From Trichosporon coremiiforme (Eukaryota > Basidiomycota > Tremellomycetes > Trichosporonales > Trichosporonaceae), in NCBI GenBank assembly GCA_039545355.1, contig BCJJ01000030.1, positions 3,954 through 67,953 on the forward strand: a stretch of 64,000 nucleotides of DNA. Direction: 5' to 3'. A program made the position numbers and the translations under genes. Of the stretch, positions 30,090-42,181 are shown piece after piece. A model generated the notes under the pieces. The model had not been told where the DNA came from, made no database searches, and saw nothing but the letters and a program-made list of their open reading frames with translations. Positions within the stretch are counted from its first letter, which is position 1. The number at the start of each line of letters is the position of its first letter.

Positions 30090-31946
30090 TCCTTGACCCT
30101 AGACAGAGACGACGGTCTCAGAGGCGACAACACCCTGGAACGAGGTCGAGCCGGAGCTGTGGGACGCCTACGACAACATCTACATCTTGGGCATCGAGTT
30201 GTTCCAGAACCAGACGTTCCTCGAGCAAGGCCCCACCCTCCCTCGCGGGCATGAGATTCGGAGCAACTTCCTGTTCCCCTACATGATCAACGGAACACCG
30301 AAACTGCACCATTCGTCTTCATCACGAAGTACTTTTCGATGCTGTTGCGAGTCGAGCAAGATTCAGGCGAACCTGCGCAGGTCCTCGTCCTTCATTCTCG
30401 AGGTTGACCCAGAAATCGCATCTGTTGGCAAGCGTTCACTGTTCCTGCTCTGCGATGGCCCAGGTCTAGGAAAAGTCGACCATGGCGATGATGGTGATGG
30501 CGCATCGGTGCTGGATCCTGCAAGCCCGCACGGAAAACATCCTCATTCCTCTCAACTCCAAAGCTGTCCTCGCCATGCTCCATGTAGACACGACGTCTTT
30601 CTCTGCAGAGTACCACATGTCGAAGTCTGTGGGACCAAAGCCTGTTCTTCTCATTATGCCCAACGCCACCACGGAGCAGATTGGACACGAGATCGACATC
30701 CCATTGCCGCGCGAATTGTTCCAGCTGTTCCCTTATCGAGAGCTAGTCCTGCCACAGCCTTGATTGGCAGCGGTTGGCCATCCAACGATCTCTCAAAAAG
30801 CTCACTTCGACTCACTCGGAGGCGGCAGAGCGGCCAATGGAGGACTGGGATGTGCTATTTCCAAACGGATGTCCCGAAAATGCTGAGCGTCTGAAGGAGC
30901 AGTGGGATATGAATACCCAGTGCAACACCTGGGCAAACCGTTGTGGTCGTGCGCATGGCTAACGGCCGTGTCATTCGCCGCACAGAGAAGGATCACCTGT
31001 TATTACCGCCGATCTTTGAGACTCAAGTGTCGTTGGAGACCTGAACGGAGCTGCGAATGACGTACAATAACCTTTGCCAGGAACAGCGAGCCCCAGATCA
31101 CGACATCAATGGAGACAAGAAACAGTACGACGGCGAGTGGGTCCCTCAAGCGGCCGCAGACATCTCCTTGGGTTCGATATTGCCCAGCAGCTTCGAAATC
31201 AAGTTGCGTGTGTTGCTAATTAGTCCTAGAAGGATCGATCCGAGCTACAAAGAGCTCCCATCCCCAAAAGTGGTTTGGTCCATCTGATGTGCAAGAAAAC
31301 GATCGACGACGAGAAGAACTTGAGCGACGAGCAGAAGCAGAAGATCCTCATCGCCGGTACATGGTCAGACCCGGATACTCTGGGCGACCTCACTCAACGA
31401 TTCGATGAAGGTGGAGCACCGATGACTGTTCATCATGGCTGCATGAGCGAGGACCAAAAGACTTCAGTGACTTCCAGAAGGACGAGGATCATAGGGCGAC
31501 GCCCGGATCTAGGTCCCGCAGCCTTTACATTTCCCCATGCCTCACAACCGGCGCCGATTTCCAGCGCGCAAGCATCCTCATCGTCCTCGATACTGTCTGG
31601 ACGTTTGCAAAGCGCGAGCAGATCATCTTACGATTAGGCCAAATTCGCCCTATTTCGATCTACCACCTCATCTGCCCCAAACACAGTCGACAAGAGTATG
31701 CTGTTCACACAGATGCTCAAGAGTCGCCTCACGACCGACATGGAGACGGAGTGGGGTAAGACAACTGTACCTCTTGGGCTGCAGATTGCGGGCTTACCTG
31801 AGAGGCCTCCGCCTGGCGCTGGTCCGTGGGCGCTAGTTCCCAAGCGGAAGGGCGTCGATGCTCTGCCTGTGAGGAATAAAAGGAAGACCAAGAAGCCGGG
31901 TTTAACGAGGAAGGTTGGAGGCGGTTGTAAGGTCGGAGGCGGATAG
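30090..31946 (+). pseudogene. Decayed SNF2-type helicase-like sequence
   Basis: Plus-strand fragments in shifting frames resemble parts of a SNF2-family ATPase in the right order. Around 30640-30750 is a motif-Ia-like strand (GPKPVLLIMPNATTEQIGHEI). Around 31365-31450 is DTLGDLTQRFDEGGAPMTVHHG. Around 31555-31680 are ADFQRASILIVLDTVWTFAK and EQIILRLGQIRPISIYHL, which correspond to helicase motifs V and VI. After a one-base shift comes VDKSMLFTQMLKSRL. A leading fragment (PWNEVEPELWDAYDNIYI near 30135) is not assigned. Stops and frameshifts separate all parts and no consistent intron set repairs them. Confidence 0.45.
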
Positions 31947-34872
31947 CTGTCAAGCACTGGGCTAGCACTCCCGTGTGTAGACCTCTATGATGTCACGAGT
32001 GTGCAAGGAAGACGCACTGCTTCAGAATCGGCGTCACATCCGCGATCCGTTGATCAGTCAAGTTGTTGTACTTGGCATCAGAGGGTCCGGGAAGTGAGTG
32101 ATGCAGCAATAAGCTGAGAGTGGGAGGTTAAAGCTCCAGGCTCGTTCGATAACAGCAGACGTTTGCCGCATTGTTGCAGAAGGTGATGGCGATGAGGAAG
32201 ACACACACAGAATATCGATGCGCAATGTCCTTAGGCATCTCTCGCCCACTGTGCTTTACGTAACGGCTTTTCGGACCTCTTCGAATGGCAGATCGGAGTT
32301 GCTGCTTCAGCCAGAAAGCTTACTGCGACCAGCATGCTGGCCAATAACACAGCTGCGCTGTCTCACCATGCAGAGGAGATATGATGATCCGCTGCATCGA
32401 AACGATAGAGTGCTACCCGTCTACGACGACGCCACCCGAAGAGTTAGTTGTTGCGAACTGGTCACCTGACCTGGTCTTATCAGAGTCCGAGATGGGAGCC
32501 TTATCCATCGCCGAGCTCTGCATAATCGACGGTGATCAGACGACTCGCGATAATCAACGTCGCTGGTACGGCGGGCGGAGCCGCCTTGATCCGTCCTCAT
32601 CATCCTGGCATGCGTCGCTGTGGCGCTGTCAACGCTGTTATGTCAGCTGTGGAGGTCAGTATGGACCCGCCCTCAACGTGCGGGGGCCGACGCGGCGATC
32701 AATGACCACGGGGGCTGCCGGGCTGATGCCCAGCCCTCGTAGTCAGCCAGAACACCCTTCCCTTGGATATTGGGTATAAGTAGAAGCTCCCTGGCGCTCG
32801 TCTGGGATTTTTCAGAAACCACTTCAACTCTTAGACGACTTCGTTCGCTCTCAAGCTGCAAGTTAGGTGACTGTTCCGATGGCAAAGCCAACATCTCACC
32901 GTACTGAGCCACAGGCTAGCCGGTCAAGTCCTCATCTAAGGGTGGAAACGGAGTGATGCAATGTGAGTGACCTTCTCGCTGATATGTTAGCATACTGGCA
33001 GCAAGCACACGCTACATGCCACTTACGGTGAAGGCTGAGCTGCGACAAATGTTGTTGATATAGGTCGGCGAACGTCGACCGACGGCCAGAACGCTCCCAA
33101 CGCCCGATACGCCTCGAGCGCGTGGATGAAACGGCCAGGGCTGAAACCTGAGCCGGTCGAGGCCTTCGTCGAGCCAATCTTGGCAAGAGTAATGTCCATT
33201 TGCGACTCCCGGTGCTCTGTGCTCCATGCTCCGAGATCCCGAGATCCAAGGAACGTGCAGCTCGCGCAGCACAATTCGTGAGCGCGTGAGAAGGCACTGA
33301 TTTCGGCGTGTGGAGCTGCCTACATGCCTGCGGCCTGCGGCTGCGGTTCGGGTGACACTTCGGTGTCCCGGCGGCAGGCAGGCAGAGAGCGGCAGCGTGC
33401 GCGTCACAGTGATATACAATAGCAGCGGCGCGGATTGGAATCTTGCCGATGGCTATCAGACCTGCACCAGGAACTCAGTTGGGGTGCACGCGGTGGGGTC
33501 GCGGATTCCCAGGTGCGGGAGGAATGCACATGCTCACTGCGCCCAAACCGGAGTTAGCTGGACATGACGCGCTGTGGTGCATTGTGTTCCAAAACTGGAA
33601 GCACCAGCCTCTGCTCTTGGCAGCACCGAGGCCGAAGCCGTCGGTCGCCATCAGCACCACCAGTTTCAGACGTCGGTCTCCGGCTCGGCTCCAAAAGCTG
33701 CCACGCGGGGTGTGCATTGGACTACTGAATGAGGCTAACGAGGGCAACTGACGCACTGACAAGAGACCTTCGACCCACTCGCCCGACTGCCAGAGTGCGA
33801 CGGTAGGCTGAAATCTCGCCTGAGAGGCGAATGGCCGACGGGCATGATTTGCTTCCGTGGTGATATTTCTGGTTGTCGGGTGAATACTAGATTAATTGTT
33901 TTGCTATTTGGTTGGGGGGCAGTTAGGCAGGCACCAGGGCGATAAGCCAAAGTGGCCGACGGCGTGCTGCCAATGTGCCAATGTGCGCTGGCCGTAGTTT
34001 GCACGCTGCTGTATGGTGTGCATCAAGACATGCAAGGCAAGGCATGCACGTTCTAGCGAGGAGTTTTCTTGGATGCCGGTGGCTGGAAGACATGACTCCG
34101 TGCCGAGAAGAACGCGAGTGCGAGTTGCTCCGGCGGATCCGGCATGCCAGAGAAGGTTGTGCGTTTCAAGTGCAGATATGTCACTGTAGTGACTAACGCC
34201 GGATCCGAAGGACGTAACTTTGGGTGCGGCTCGCAACGGCGGACCAGCTACCAGCGCTACCAGCCAGAGACGTCCAAGCGAGCCAGGGCGATGGGAATGA
34301 CTCAGCCCTGATCATCTCTAAGCTTTAGGCAATTCTCACCTGCTGTGGTGCGACTCGCGACTCGACTCGCTACGCCGGAACGGCCATACGGTGCTGCTTT
34401 GCGGTGGTCCCATTCGGCCAGTAAAACTTACCAAGCTGCCATGCTAGTAGTAGCGTGCCATAGTTGTCTGTGCAAAGGAGCCAAGGGATGCAAGGGACGC
34501 ACCACGCGTTTGTCCCAGCTCCGGGTCCGGATATCGGGCACTTTGCGCCACCACCCAGGCAGACTGAAGCCAGTCGGCCAGGCGCACCATAAAAGTGTCA
34601 CAACAAGGACCGATCTGCGACTCCAGCCTGCAACGCCGACGGCCATCGTCAGTGTCCCTCAATCTTCACCCCCCGGCGTCTATACCTCGGCACTGCGCTC
34701 GCTCGGCGGCTGCCGCTTCCTCCGAGGCCCATCTTGGACTGCAACGCATACTTAACAGTTCCCACAAGTTGCCGATAGACGTTCTCCGTCACATATCTCA
34801 TCATACTCAACTTCAACTTTAAGCGGTCCTCCAAAACTTCTATCCCACAACTGAAATCACTCAACGATAGAC
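31947..34872. other. Three-kilobase gene-poor region
   Basis: I see no supported gene. A UUCG-type hairpin GACAC-TTCG-GTGTC is at 33354-33367. The right end serves as promoter of the MFS exporter. Confidence 0.4.
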
Positions 34873-36693
34873 ATGACGACCCCGACCCTCATCAGGGACC
34901 CGAAGGTCGACTCTCTCGGTATCAACGCATCTCGCGAAGACGCCCTCACCTTGGTGGCGTCCGACTCTAAGGCTCATAGCATGAACAGCTCGAAGCGCGA
35001 CCTCGACAAGATCTCCACCGCCGGCGATGCTGAGTCGCCGATCGAGGAAAAGAACGCCGAGACCGACATCGAAAAGCAGGAGGGGACTGCCGAGCCCACC
35101 GAGCCCACCGAGCCCGCCGCCGCCGAGGGCAACGGTCCCCCGCAAGACGGTGTCCTGCACGGCTGGAAGATTGTCCTCGTCTTCGGCGCCCTCATGCTCG
35201 TCGTTTTCATGTTCGCCCTAGACCAGTCTATCGTCGCCACTGCTATTCCCGTCGTCGCCTCCCAGTTCCAGGCCTTCGCTGAGGTGCCCTGGCTCATCAC
35301 TGCGTACTTCCTCACGCAGTGTGGTTTCATTCTCCTCGCCGGCCAGCTGCTCACGATCCTCAAGGCGAAGTGGGTTCTCCTCGGAGCGATTTTCGTGTTC
35401 GAGCTCGGCTCCCTCCTTTGTGCCGTCTCGAAAAGCATGAAGATGCTCATAGCGTCTCGTGCCATCCAGGGTCTCGGTGCTGCCGGTCTGTTCGTCAGTA
35501 TTATTGCGATCATCGCCGTCATCACCTCCGTCGAGCGCCGTGCGTTTTACTTCTCCTTCTTCGGTCTCGCCTTCGTCGTCTCCTCCGTCATCGGCCCCCT
35601 CCTCGGTGGTGTCTTCACCGAGCGCCTTACCTGGCGCTGGTGCTTCTGGATTAACCTCCCCGTCGGTGGTGCCGCCGCCGCCGCTGTGTTCGCTTTCCTG
35701 CCCGCTCGCGACCCCGGCATGAAGCGCTCCGACGGCCGCACCGGCTGGCGTGCGCTCGCTAGGATGGACTGGGTCGGTTCCGCCCTCGTCATCCTCTTCA
35801 TCACCTGCTGGCTTCTCGCCCTCCAGTGGGGTGGCAACAACTACGCCTGGAGCAACTGGCGCATCCCCGTCCTCTTCGTCTTCGCCATCCTGCTCACCGC
35901 CGCCTTCTTCATCTGGGAGAACTGGTACGGCGAGTACGCCCTCATGCCCAAGGACATCCTCCGCAACCGCACTGTTATTTCCGCCTCGGGTGCCGTCTTC
36001 ATGACCATGCTCGCTATGCTTGGTGGTACCTACCAGCTCCCTCTGTTCTACCAGGCTGGCCGCGCCCAGTCGCCCCAGCAGAGTGGTATTTCGGTCATTC
36101 CGTTCATGATCCTCACCTGTGCCGGTATCATGATCGCCGGTGGCTTCGTCACCAAGTTTGGTCGCTACTACCCCTTCATCCTCATCGGCCCTCTCATCGC
36201 CATTATCGGTTTTGCGCTCCTCTACACCGTGACCGTATCGACCCCTAACGCCCGTATCATTGGCTTCCAGGTCCTCGCTGGTTTCGGTATCGGTCTCTCC
36301 TTCCAGAACATCATCCTCTCCGTCCAGGCCGAGTACGCCAAAACTCCCGAGCTCATCCCTCTTGCGTCGGGAACCACTTCCTTCTTCCAGCTTACTGGAG
36401 CCGCGATCGGAATGGGCATTGTCAACACTGTCCAGTCTGTTTATCTGAACAAGTATCTGAAGGAGTACGCCCCTGAGGCGCCGTTCGAGCTGGTGCGCCA
36501 GTCGACTTCTGCCATCTACGACTCGGTTCCTCCCGGCCCCGTCCGTGACCAGGTCATCCGCGCGTACGTCGAGGCGATCTCCAAGTCCTACATCCCCATC
36601 TACATTGCGCTTGCGCTCGCGTTCGTGTTCGGCCTCTTCATCCGCAACCACAATATGCTCAAGCTCAACGTCACCCCCGGCATGGCCGCTTAG
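34873..36693 (+). CDS. MFS drug:H+ antiporter (DHA2-type, about 14 membrane helices)
   Basis: A single exon of 606 residues; ATG at 34873. About 95 hydrophilic residues with Glu/Pro/Thr runs precede helix 1. Antiporter signatures are present: LDQSIVATAIPVVASQF in helix 1, the RAIQGLGAAGLF motif, and the antiporter motif C region GPLLGGVFTERLTWRWCFWINLPVGG. Paired extra helices in the centre (WVGSALVILFITCWLLALQWGG, IPVLFVFAILLTAAFF) make up the 14-helix plan. Relatives export toxic compounds or secondary metabolites from the plasma membrane or vacuole; the substrate here is unknown. No biosynthetic genes lie next to it. Confidence 0.9.
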   Translation: MTTPTLIRDPKVDSLGINASREDALTLVASDSKAHSMNSSKRDLDKISTAGDAESPIEEKNAETDIEKQEGTAEPTEPTEPAAAEGNGPPQDGVLHGWKIVLVFGALMLVVFMFALDQSIVATAIPVVASQFQAFAEVPWLITAYFLTQCGFILLAGQLLTILKAKWVLLGAIFVFELGSLLCAVSKSMKMLIASRAIQGLGAAGLFVSIIAIIAVITSVERRAFYFSFFGLAFVVSSVIGPLLGGVFTERLTWRWCFWINLPVGGAAAAAVFAFLPARDPGMKRSDGRTGWRALARMDWVGSALVILFITCWLLALQWGGNNYAWSNWRIPVLFVFAILLTAAFFIWENWYGEYALMPKDILRNRTVISASGAVFMTMLAMLGGTYQLPLFYQAGRAQSPQQSGISVIPFMILTCAGIMIAGGFVTKFGRYYPFILIGPLIAIIGFALLYTVTVSTPNARIIGFQVLAGFGIGLSFQNIILSVQAEYAKTPELIPLASGTTSFFQLTGAAIGMGIVNTVQSVYLNKYLKEYAPEAPFELVRQSTSAIYDSVPPGPVRDQVIRAYVEAISKSYIPIYIALALAFVFGLFIRNHNMLKLNVTPGMAA

Positions 36694-37357
36694 GCAAGTG
36701 GCGCGCAGCAGAATTTCATCAGTAGATTTCATTCGCACAGCGCCGCTACAGCCGGCGCGAGCAGTGTACCATTACAAGAGCACAAGCATACCTGAACTCC
36801 TATAATAGACTCTATATACCCGTGATAGAATGTCATGAACTCTTGCATCGCTCTGGCACTATTTGAGCAACATGAAAATGTCTGATGCCACTGCCTCTGC
36901 CACTAACGCTGGACTAACGACGAGTGACCGTGGCTGAGACAAGAAAGCAATAGGACGCCGAGATTGCGCGTATCGCTCCTCGCATGCAGTATCTTATCTC
37001 CTCTGCAGACTGTGCATCTTATCGGCACGTATGCGAGTGCCGATCGTATATTGGAAGCGGCGGCCGGCGACGTATGCCGACGCCTTGGCAGGGAGACGGA
37101 GCCAGGGTTGAGACACACACCGCAGACAGGGACGGTGTCAACTGGCCGCGCCGCTATCGGCAGTGGTTCTATGGCTCTGCTATATCTGCTTCCCCTCTCC
37201 CCATGCTCGCATGTCCTGATTCGTCATCCTGAATAGCGTTGCAGGAGGAAGAGACTTGGCGCTGGAGAACAGACAAAAAATCGAACAGATTTTCGGCAGA
37301 CGTATATAGTCTCGCGCCTCCGGACCGAGCAGCGATTAACCCACTACCCGGAAATCC
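36694..37357. other. Intergenic region before tRNA-Ala
   Basis: No coding sequence supported. Confidence 0.4.
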
Positions 37358-37441
37358 GGGGAATTCGTCTAGTGGTAAGACGCGGACTTCGCATCTAAGT
37401 GCTGATTGTCTGAAACCGGTGTTCGATTCACCGATTCTCCA
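37358..37441 (+). tRNA. tRNA-Ala (CGC), intron-containing
   Basis: Acceptor stem GGGGAAT/ATTCTCC (one G-T wobble), D stem GTCT/AGAC, anticodon stem CGGAC/GTCTG, and T arm CGGTG-TTCGATT-CACCG. The anticodon CGC is at 37390-37392. An intron of about 13 nt follows A37. Discriminator base A. Confidence 0.92.
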
Positions 37442-37999
37442 AGTTTTTGAATGCCTCCTGGTCGATCCTTTTTGGCTCTGTCCATTTTGCTCTGCCGTCG
37501 TAACCCTCCTCTTAGAACCCCTGCGAACTGTCAATGGCCGCCGATGGTGACGAGGAGGGACATCTTGGGAAAGCATCCCTCGCGTTTGCCCCCAGGTTAG
37601 TACCCATGAGCCACCCAGCAGCGTGAAACACAGCCTAAAGGGCCACGCAGGGTTCGACTTTTTCACTGGCCCGACGCCGAAGCAACTACGTCATACGTTC
37701 CCCAGGATCAGCGCGCGTCAAGCTCATAGCTCATGTTGGCGCGCAGCTCCGCGAGCCGCATTCCGGGCTGACATCGTGCACTGGGCCTGTTTTTCTGAGC
37801 CTGTTGTTCTCAAGCCGATTGTCTCGTTTACTTCTTTGCTCATTCTCTCACATCCTTCTAACACCCCAATCTCTCGGTTAACGCTCGAGAATCAAGCAGG
37901 CAACACACGCGTAACACACACGGCACTACACGCACGAGCGATTCGCACCACCGACAGAACCAAGTAATCCAGAAGAAAGTGCGAAGCGAAGCAAGCACC
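37442..37999. other. Intergenic region, no gene seen
   Basis: It contains the promoter and leader of the gene at 38000. No features were recognised. Confidence 0.4.
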
Positions 38000-39007
38000 A
38001 TGGCCCCCAAGCTCCGCGTGCTCATCTCGACGGACCAGGCGTACCCGCCAACGACAGTGTGCCACGTAAACGGCGAGCCGACGCGGGTCAAGAACAGCAA
38101 GTTCGAGGGTACGATCGCAGTCTACGTGAAAGGCTTCGAGGGCGAGAGCAAGGCGGGCGAGGGCGAAGCGTACTTCGGCAAGCGGCACGACATGACGTAC
38201 GGTATTGTGGCCCGGGGCCACTTCCTTGACTCGCCGACGGCCGACGAGGTCGTGTTCGGCAACGTGTTTGAGCAGCCGATCCGCGACTCGCTGCCGTGGG
38301 GAACGGCTATTGCGACCAAGTTTATGTAGTGAGTGTTGAGCTCTCCCATCGCTAGCCTCGATGCAGTGGGCTCGGGCGAATGGTACTAGGAGGTCGGCTG
38401 ACGCCGACACAGCTTCATCGACCCCACGCTCGAGCTCGACGTGTACGCCGACAAGCCGTGGGCGCTGTCTCCGGTTGTGTCGACGATGACGAAGCTGAAG
38501 ATGAAGCGCCACGGCGACCCCACGAACCCGTCAGTGCCGGTCCATTCGCCCGACGGAGACGAACGGGCCTGGGTAGAAGAGGACTCGCTGTCCATCATCC
38601 CCGAAGTCGCGCACCTGGCGAACGACACGCCCGCGCGCAGGAAGTACCTCGCCGACCCTTCGAACCGCTCCTCCCTAGTACTTACGCCGGACATCGAGCT
38701 GGGCATGGAGTTCTCAAACGGCATCCTCGACTTCAACACGCTCAGCGTGCAGCTGCCCAAGCCGTTTTCGGTGTCGTTCAACCTGCTAAAGTACTGGGAC
38801 GGACAGCCTGTGACATACGTGTGCCGCCGGAAGAGCGAGAACCCCCTCGACCCCGCGGGGATGTACTGGAGCGTTGCGTTTGAGATTGTGGACGAGGACG
38901 CCAGAAAGGAGCTCGAGAAGAAGGGCAAGACGGTCCTTGAGAGCACGGAGCTCAAGGATAAGAGCGTCGCGGGCGAGGAGGACTCGGCCAAGTCGGCTGT
39001 GAAGTAG
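38000..39007 (+). CDS. DUF1769-like fungal protein
   Basis: Exons 38000-38328 and 38413-39007 join across an 84-nt intron in phase 2, giving 307 residues. Splicing yields TKFMYFIDPTLELDVYADKPWALSP, the strongest family marker. The N-terminal part (FEGTIAVYVKGFEG, YFGKRHDMTYGIVARGHF) and the C-terminal PFSVSFNLLKYWDGQPVTYVC plus a final charged helix also fit a conserved fungal family that I identify as DUF1769 (PF08588). Its biochemical role is not known. The start is in strong context (CACCATGG). Confidence 0.7.
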
Positions 39008-39872
39008 AGTTTCCAGCTGAACAGGCTCGCGTGGAGGTGAGCTGGCGGAAGGTCCGGAGACGGAATGGCAACCTCACGCGGTGCAGTGCATCAAGCGTGT
39101 CGAGGCAAGCAGTCAAGACACTGATGCTCCGGCCGCCGGTGCATGCAACGGTGCGACGAGCAGATGGTTGACTGGACTCAACGTAGACAAAGCACACGCG
39201 CGCGTACAGATGGCATGTGATCGGATCTCGGACACGAGCGCGACGCGCCACGAACGGCTTACGGCGCGGCATGCACTTAGCTCTTGGCCTTTGATTGATG
39301 GTGAAGCTGACGAGTCCTTCTGACGGCGAGCGCAGGCTTGGCACACAGTTGACGCAACCTGACGACGACCACTGATGACCTTTGTGCCAGGCGTACCAGA
39401 TCTCGGACCCGAAACGCGCCCCTCGCATGCCTCCTTCACACCGCGTCCACCGTCGCGACGTCGCGACATCACACTGACTTCGCGCCATGTACACTCACAC
39501 GATCCGTTGTATGTGTCCGCAGCCAGCGACAGGCAGCGCTTGTTAGCGGCGACAGGCACAGCGTCGCACGCTCGTCGCCCCGATGGACTGCGCAGAATCT
39601 CTGATGCACACACCATCGCACAGTGTGCACTCTTTACCACCCCTCCAGTGCACACCGCTCGCACGCCGCTCGCGCCGGCCGCCCCGCGCGAGATTGTTCC
39701 GTCAACGCTGGTCAACACTCAGCCTCCCATCCGCAAGGTATATAAGAAGCCCTGCTTGACCTCCAGATCCTTCATCCCCAACTCCCTCATTCTTCCTCAT
39801 CCTCTCCAATCCACTCTCGAACCACCCAGTCCTCCATCAATCCGACGAGCAACCAACAACCGGCAACGAGCA
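39008..39872. promoter_or_regulatory. Intergenic region with a TATA box of the DUF3224-like gene
   Basis: No gene was found in the 865 bp. TATATAA at 39739-39745 lies about 130 bp upstream of the ATG at 39873. Confidence 0.45.
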
Positions 39873-40609
39873 ATGAGCAAGGACGCCACGACCGACGACT
39901 CAATTGGCTGTAACCTCGACCCCGCAAAGGCAAAGAAGAGTGAGTCATCCGCTTTCCCGTTTTACAGTACTCCAGTAAGCTGAACCCAGTCGCCTTCGTC
40001 ATGAGCGAGTCACAGGACTTCAAGATGGTCACGATCGATCCTCCGACGGGCAAGTCCTACGCCCCTGGACTCAAGCACACGACGGCCTCGTACTACGCCG
40101 ACTTCATCGGCGACATGGTTGGCTGGGCTACGTTCAACAACATCATGTTCGCTATGTGGCACCGAAATCCTAGCTGATCTCAGGACTATCACCGGCTGCG
40201 AGGAAGAAACGGCCCACGACAAAGCTGCCGAGAAGGCGGAAGGCGACTGCAGCGGGAACATCGGCCGCTGCGACTGGGGTAAGACCATCGACTGGCATCC
40301 ACTCCTCCCTTCCTTCAGACCGAACCATCTCCTCCCCCATTCATTCCTCAAGGCTTCAACGTAAGTGACGTGCAGGGCTGACACGCAGCGGGACGGGCAC
40401 TCTTCACAGGTGCGATCTGCGGCCGCCAAGGCTCGATCGTGATCGCTCAGTGGGGCGTCTGCGAAGGCGACACTCTCAAGATCAACTGGGGCCTGTACGA
40501 CGAAACGGCCACCGGCGAGCTCAAAGGCCTCAAGGGCGGCGGCAGCTTCACCTGCGCGGCCAAGCCCGGCATCCCCCAGCCCGGCAAGATCAAGGTCCAG
40601 TTCGACTAA
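39873..40609 (+). CDS. DUF3224-like beta-barrel protein, tandem copy A
   Basis: Exons 39873-39939, 39990-40146, 40184-40278 and 40389-40609 give 179 residues. Intron phases are 1, 2, 1. The protein starts MSKDATTDDSIGCNLDPAK and has no signal peptide. The middle exon ends DFIGDMVGWATFNNIM. The last exon carries the family core: ALFTGAICGRQGSIVIAQWG, then ATGELKGLKGGGSF, and ends in KVQFD. This 'barrel plus TGEL.G' pattern matches DUF3224-type domains, small lipocalin-like barrels known mainly from bacteria and fungi with no established function. Its neighbour at 41078 has the same four-exon plan and the same phases, so the two arose by tandem duplication. Copy A is richer in Cys. Confidence 0.8.
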
Positions 40610-41077
40610 GCCCGCGAGTCTGCGCTGTCCTCTCTGACGTGCCCACGTGCCCACGAGCGTGAAGTTCAGCATCTGACCGTTCGTGTGTACCCAGTGCTGC
40701 TCCCTGAGAGGAGGGTCTTTGTAGCAATATTGTAGCATACCATCTGGGCCGAGGTAATTCTGAGGTTAAGTCTGAAAGAACGAACCCGAGGTTCGGGTCC
40801 ACTTCCATAGTCGTTGTTGAGTTCGTAATGATGAACAACAATCTAGGTCTTGTGCTATTTCGGACATGGAAATGGGACATGAACTCTGACAAGACATGAA
40901 CAGTGATGGTCGGTGAGACGAGAAAGGGGGAATGTTGTTGCTGCGGTCAGGACATGAGCAGGTGACTCACCCCACTCGGCTCCGCGAGGATCTCATAAAT
41001 GACGATCACAAATAAGCTTTGCCGCCTCCTGTGCAACTCGTGTTTCTTCCTTCTTCACGATCATCGCACTGACCACC
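40610..41077. other. Spacer between the tandem DUF3224-like genes
   Basis: 468 bp with no further gene. It holds the promoter of copy B. Confidence 0.45.
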
Positions 41078-41832
41078 ATGGACCCAGGAGAAGGACTCGA
41101 TCCATCGAAAACGCAGGACAGTAAGTGCCCTTACCTCCACTGACATCCCCGTCGTCCTTTATCTGGAGCCCCACCACCCAGCTACGGTCTCCGCATCGAA
41201 GCTGACCCCAGTCACGTTCATAGTCGATGCGTCCGTGAACTGGAAGGAGAAGTCTATTGGGCGCAAGGCGCGGCCTCAGGACACGGACGACGACGGGATG
41301 GAGGGTTGGGCCGTCTTCTTCGACCCGCCGGAGAAGAACGTGCGGCAGACAAGATGCCGGCACGAGGGTGTTTACAAGGGCGACATGGCCGGCTGGGCGC
41401 AGCATAGTTACATTATGTGAGTTAGAACTGCATGCTAAGCTAACGGACAGGACGCACTGGTACGAGGGCGGGAAGAGGAGTACCTGGAGTGAGTCCTGAT
41501 TCACTTTATCTCAGCATGCTTCCTCCGCCTCCTGGGGGCTTTGATGGCGTGCCAATGTTCATCGTTTGCAGAGGGAGCCATTGAGTTAGGCGGTACATAC
41601 CACCAGCTAACACGCAGTGGGCCAGGCGCTGTTCAGCGGCACGATTGCTGGTCGCCGCGGCTCGGTCGCTATCGCCCTTTGGGGCGAGTCGGGGAACGAC
41701 CGGCTCGTCCAGAACTGGAAGTTCTATCCGGAGACAGCAACTGGAGAGCTCGAAGGTATCCAGGGAGGAGGCACGTACAAGGGATCGTCGGAGCAGGGAC
41801 AGCCGGTGACGCTGAAGGTGCAGTTTGACTGA
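41078..41832 (+). CDS. DUF3224-like beta-barrel protein, tandem copy B
   Basis: Exons 41078-41120, 41212-41416, 41451-41488 and 41618-41832 give 166 residues, with intron phases 1, 2, 1 as in copy A. Key segments are ITFIVDASVNWKEKSIG, EGVYKGDMAGWAQHSYIM, the short exon THWYEGGKRSTW, then GQALFSGTIAGRRGSVAIAL, ATGELEGIQGGGTYKG and the ending LKVQFD. The last exon is the best conserved between the copies (GTI.GR.GS.AIA.WG, TGEL.G...GGG). The N-terminal exons have diverged strongly, suggesting different ligands or partners. Function unknown. Confidence 0.82.
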
Positions 41833-42181
41833 CGGGTTGCGTTGTAACATTGTCGAATGTATTGGTTTCCGCATTGAACGTCATGGAACGGTACGCAGAT
41901 TCATTTGTGTTTCTAATGAAGCGAGCTTTGCTACGCTCTTCAGCATCAATGCCTCAATCGTCCGGTCCCCGCTGAGACAGCATGCATGATGCTGCACTGC
42001 GTGCAAGACCTCTCGACTGCCGTATTAGGGTGACAGAGGGATCAGCGGGCCGCACCATCGAAATCTCAACCTCACCCAAGATCGGACGAGCGGAATCAAA
42101 TTGAGATTCGAATGCAACAGTGAGTGAGTCTTCGATCATCGCGAACAACTTCGCCAGTCGCATCATCCACACCACGACAAA
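41833..42181. other. Spacer before the U1-C gene
   Basis: 349 bp without a gene. It contains the upstream region of the U1-C gene. Confidence 0.4.

Noticed and set aside
35218..36738. Minus-strand frame of 506 codons opposite the DHA2 exporter
   Set aside because: Low-complexity Glu/Asp/Gly-rich shadow of a membrane protein gene.
40740..40815. tRNA-like words (GAGGTTCGGGTCC) near 40790
   Set aside because: No acceptor, D or anticodon stems could be formed around it on either strand.
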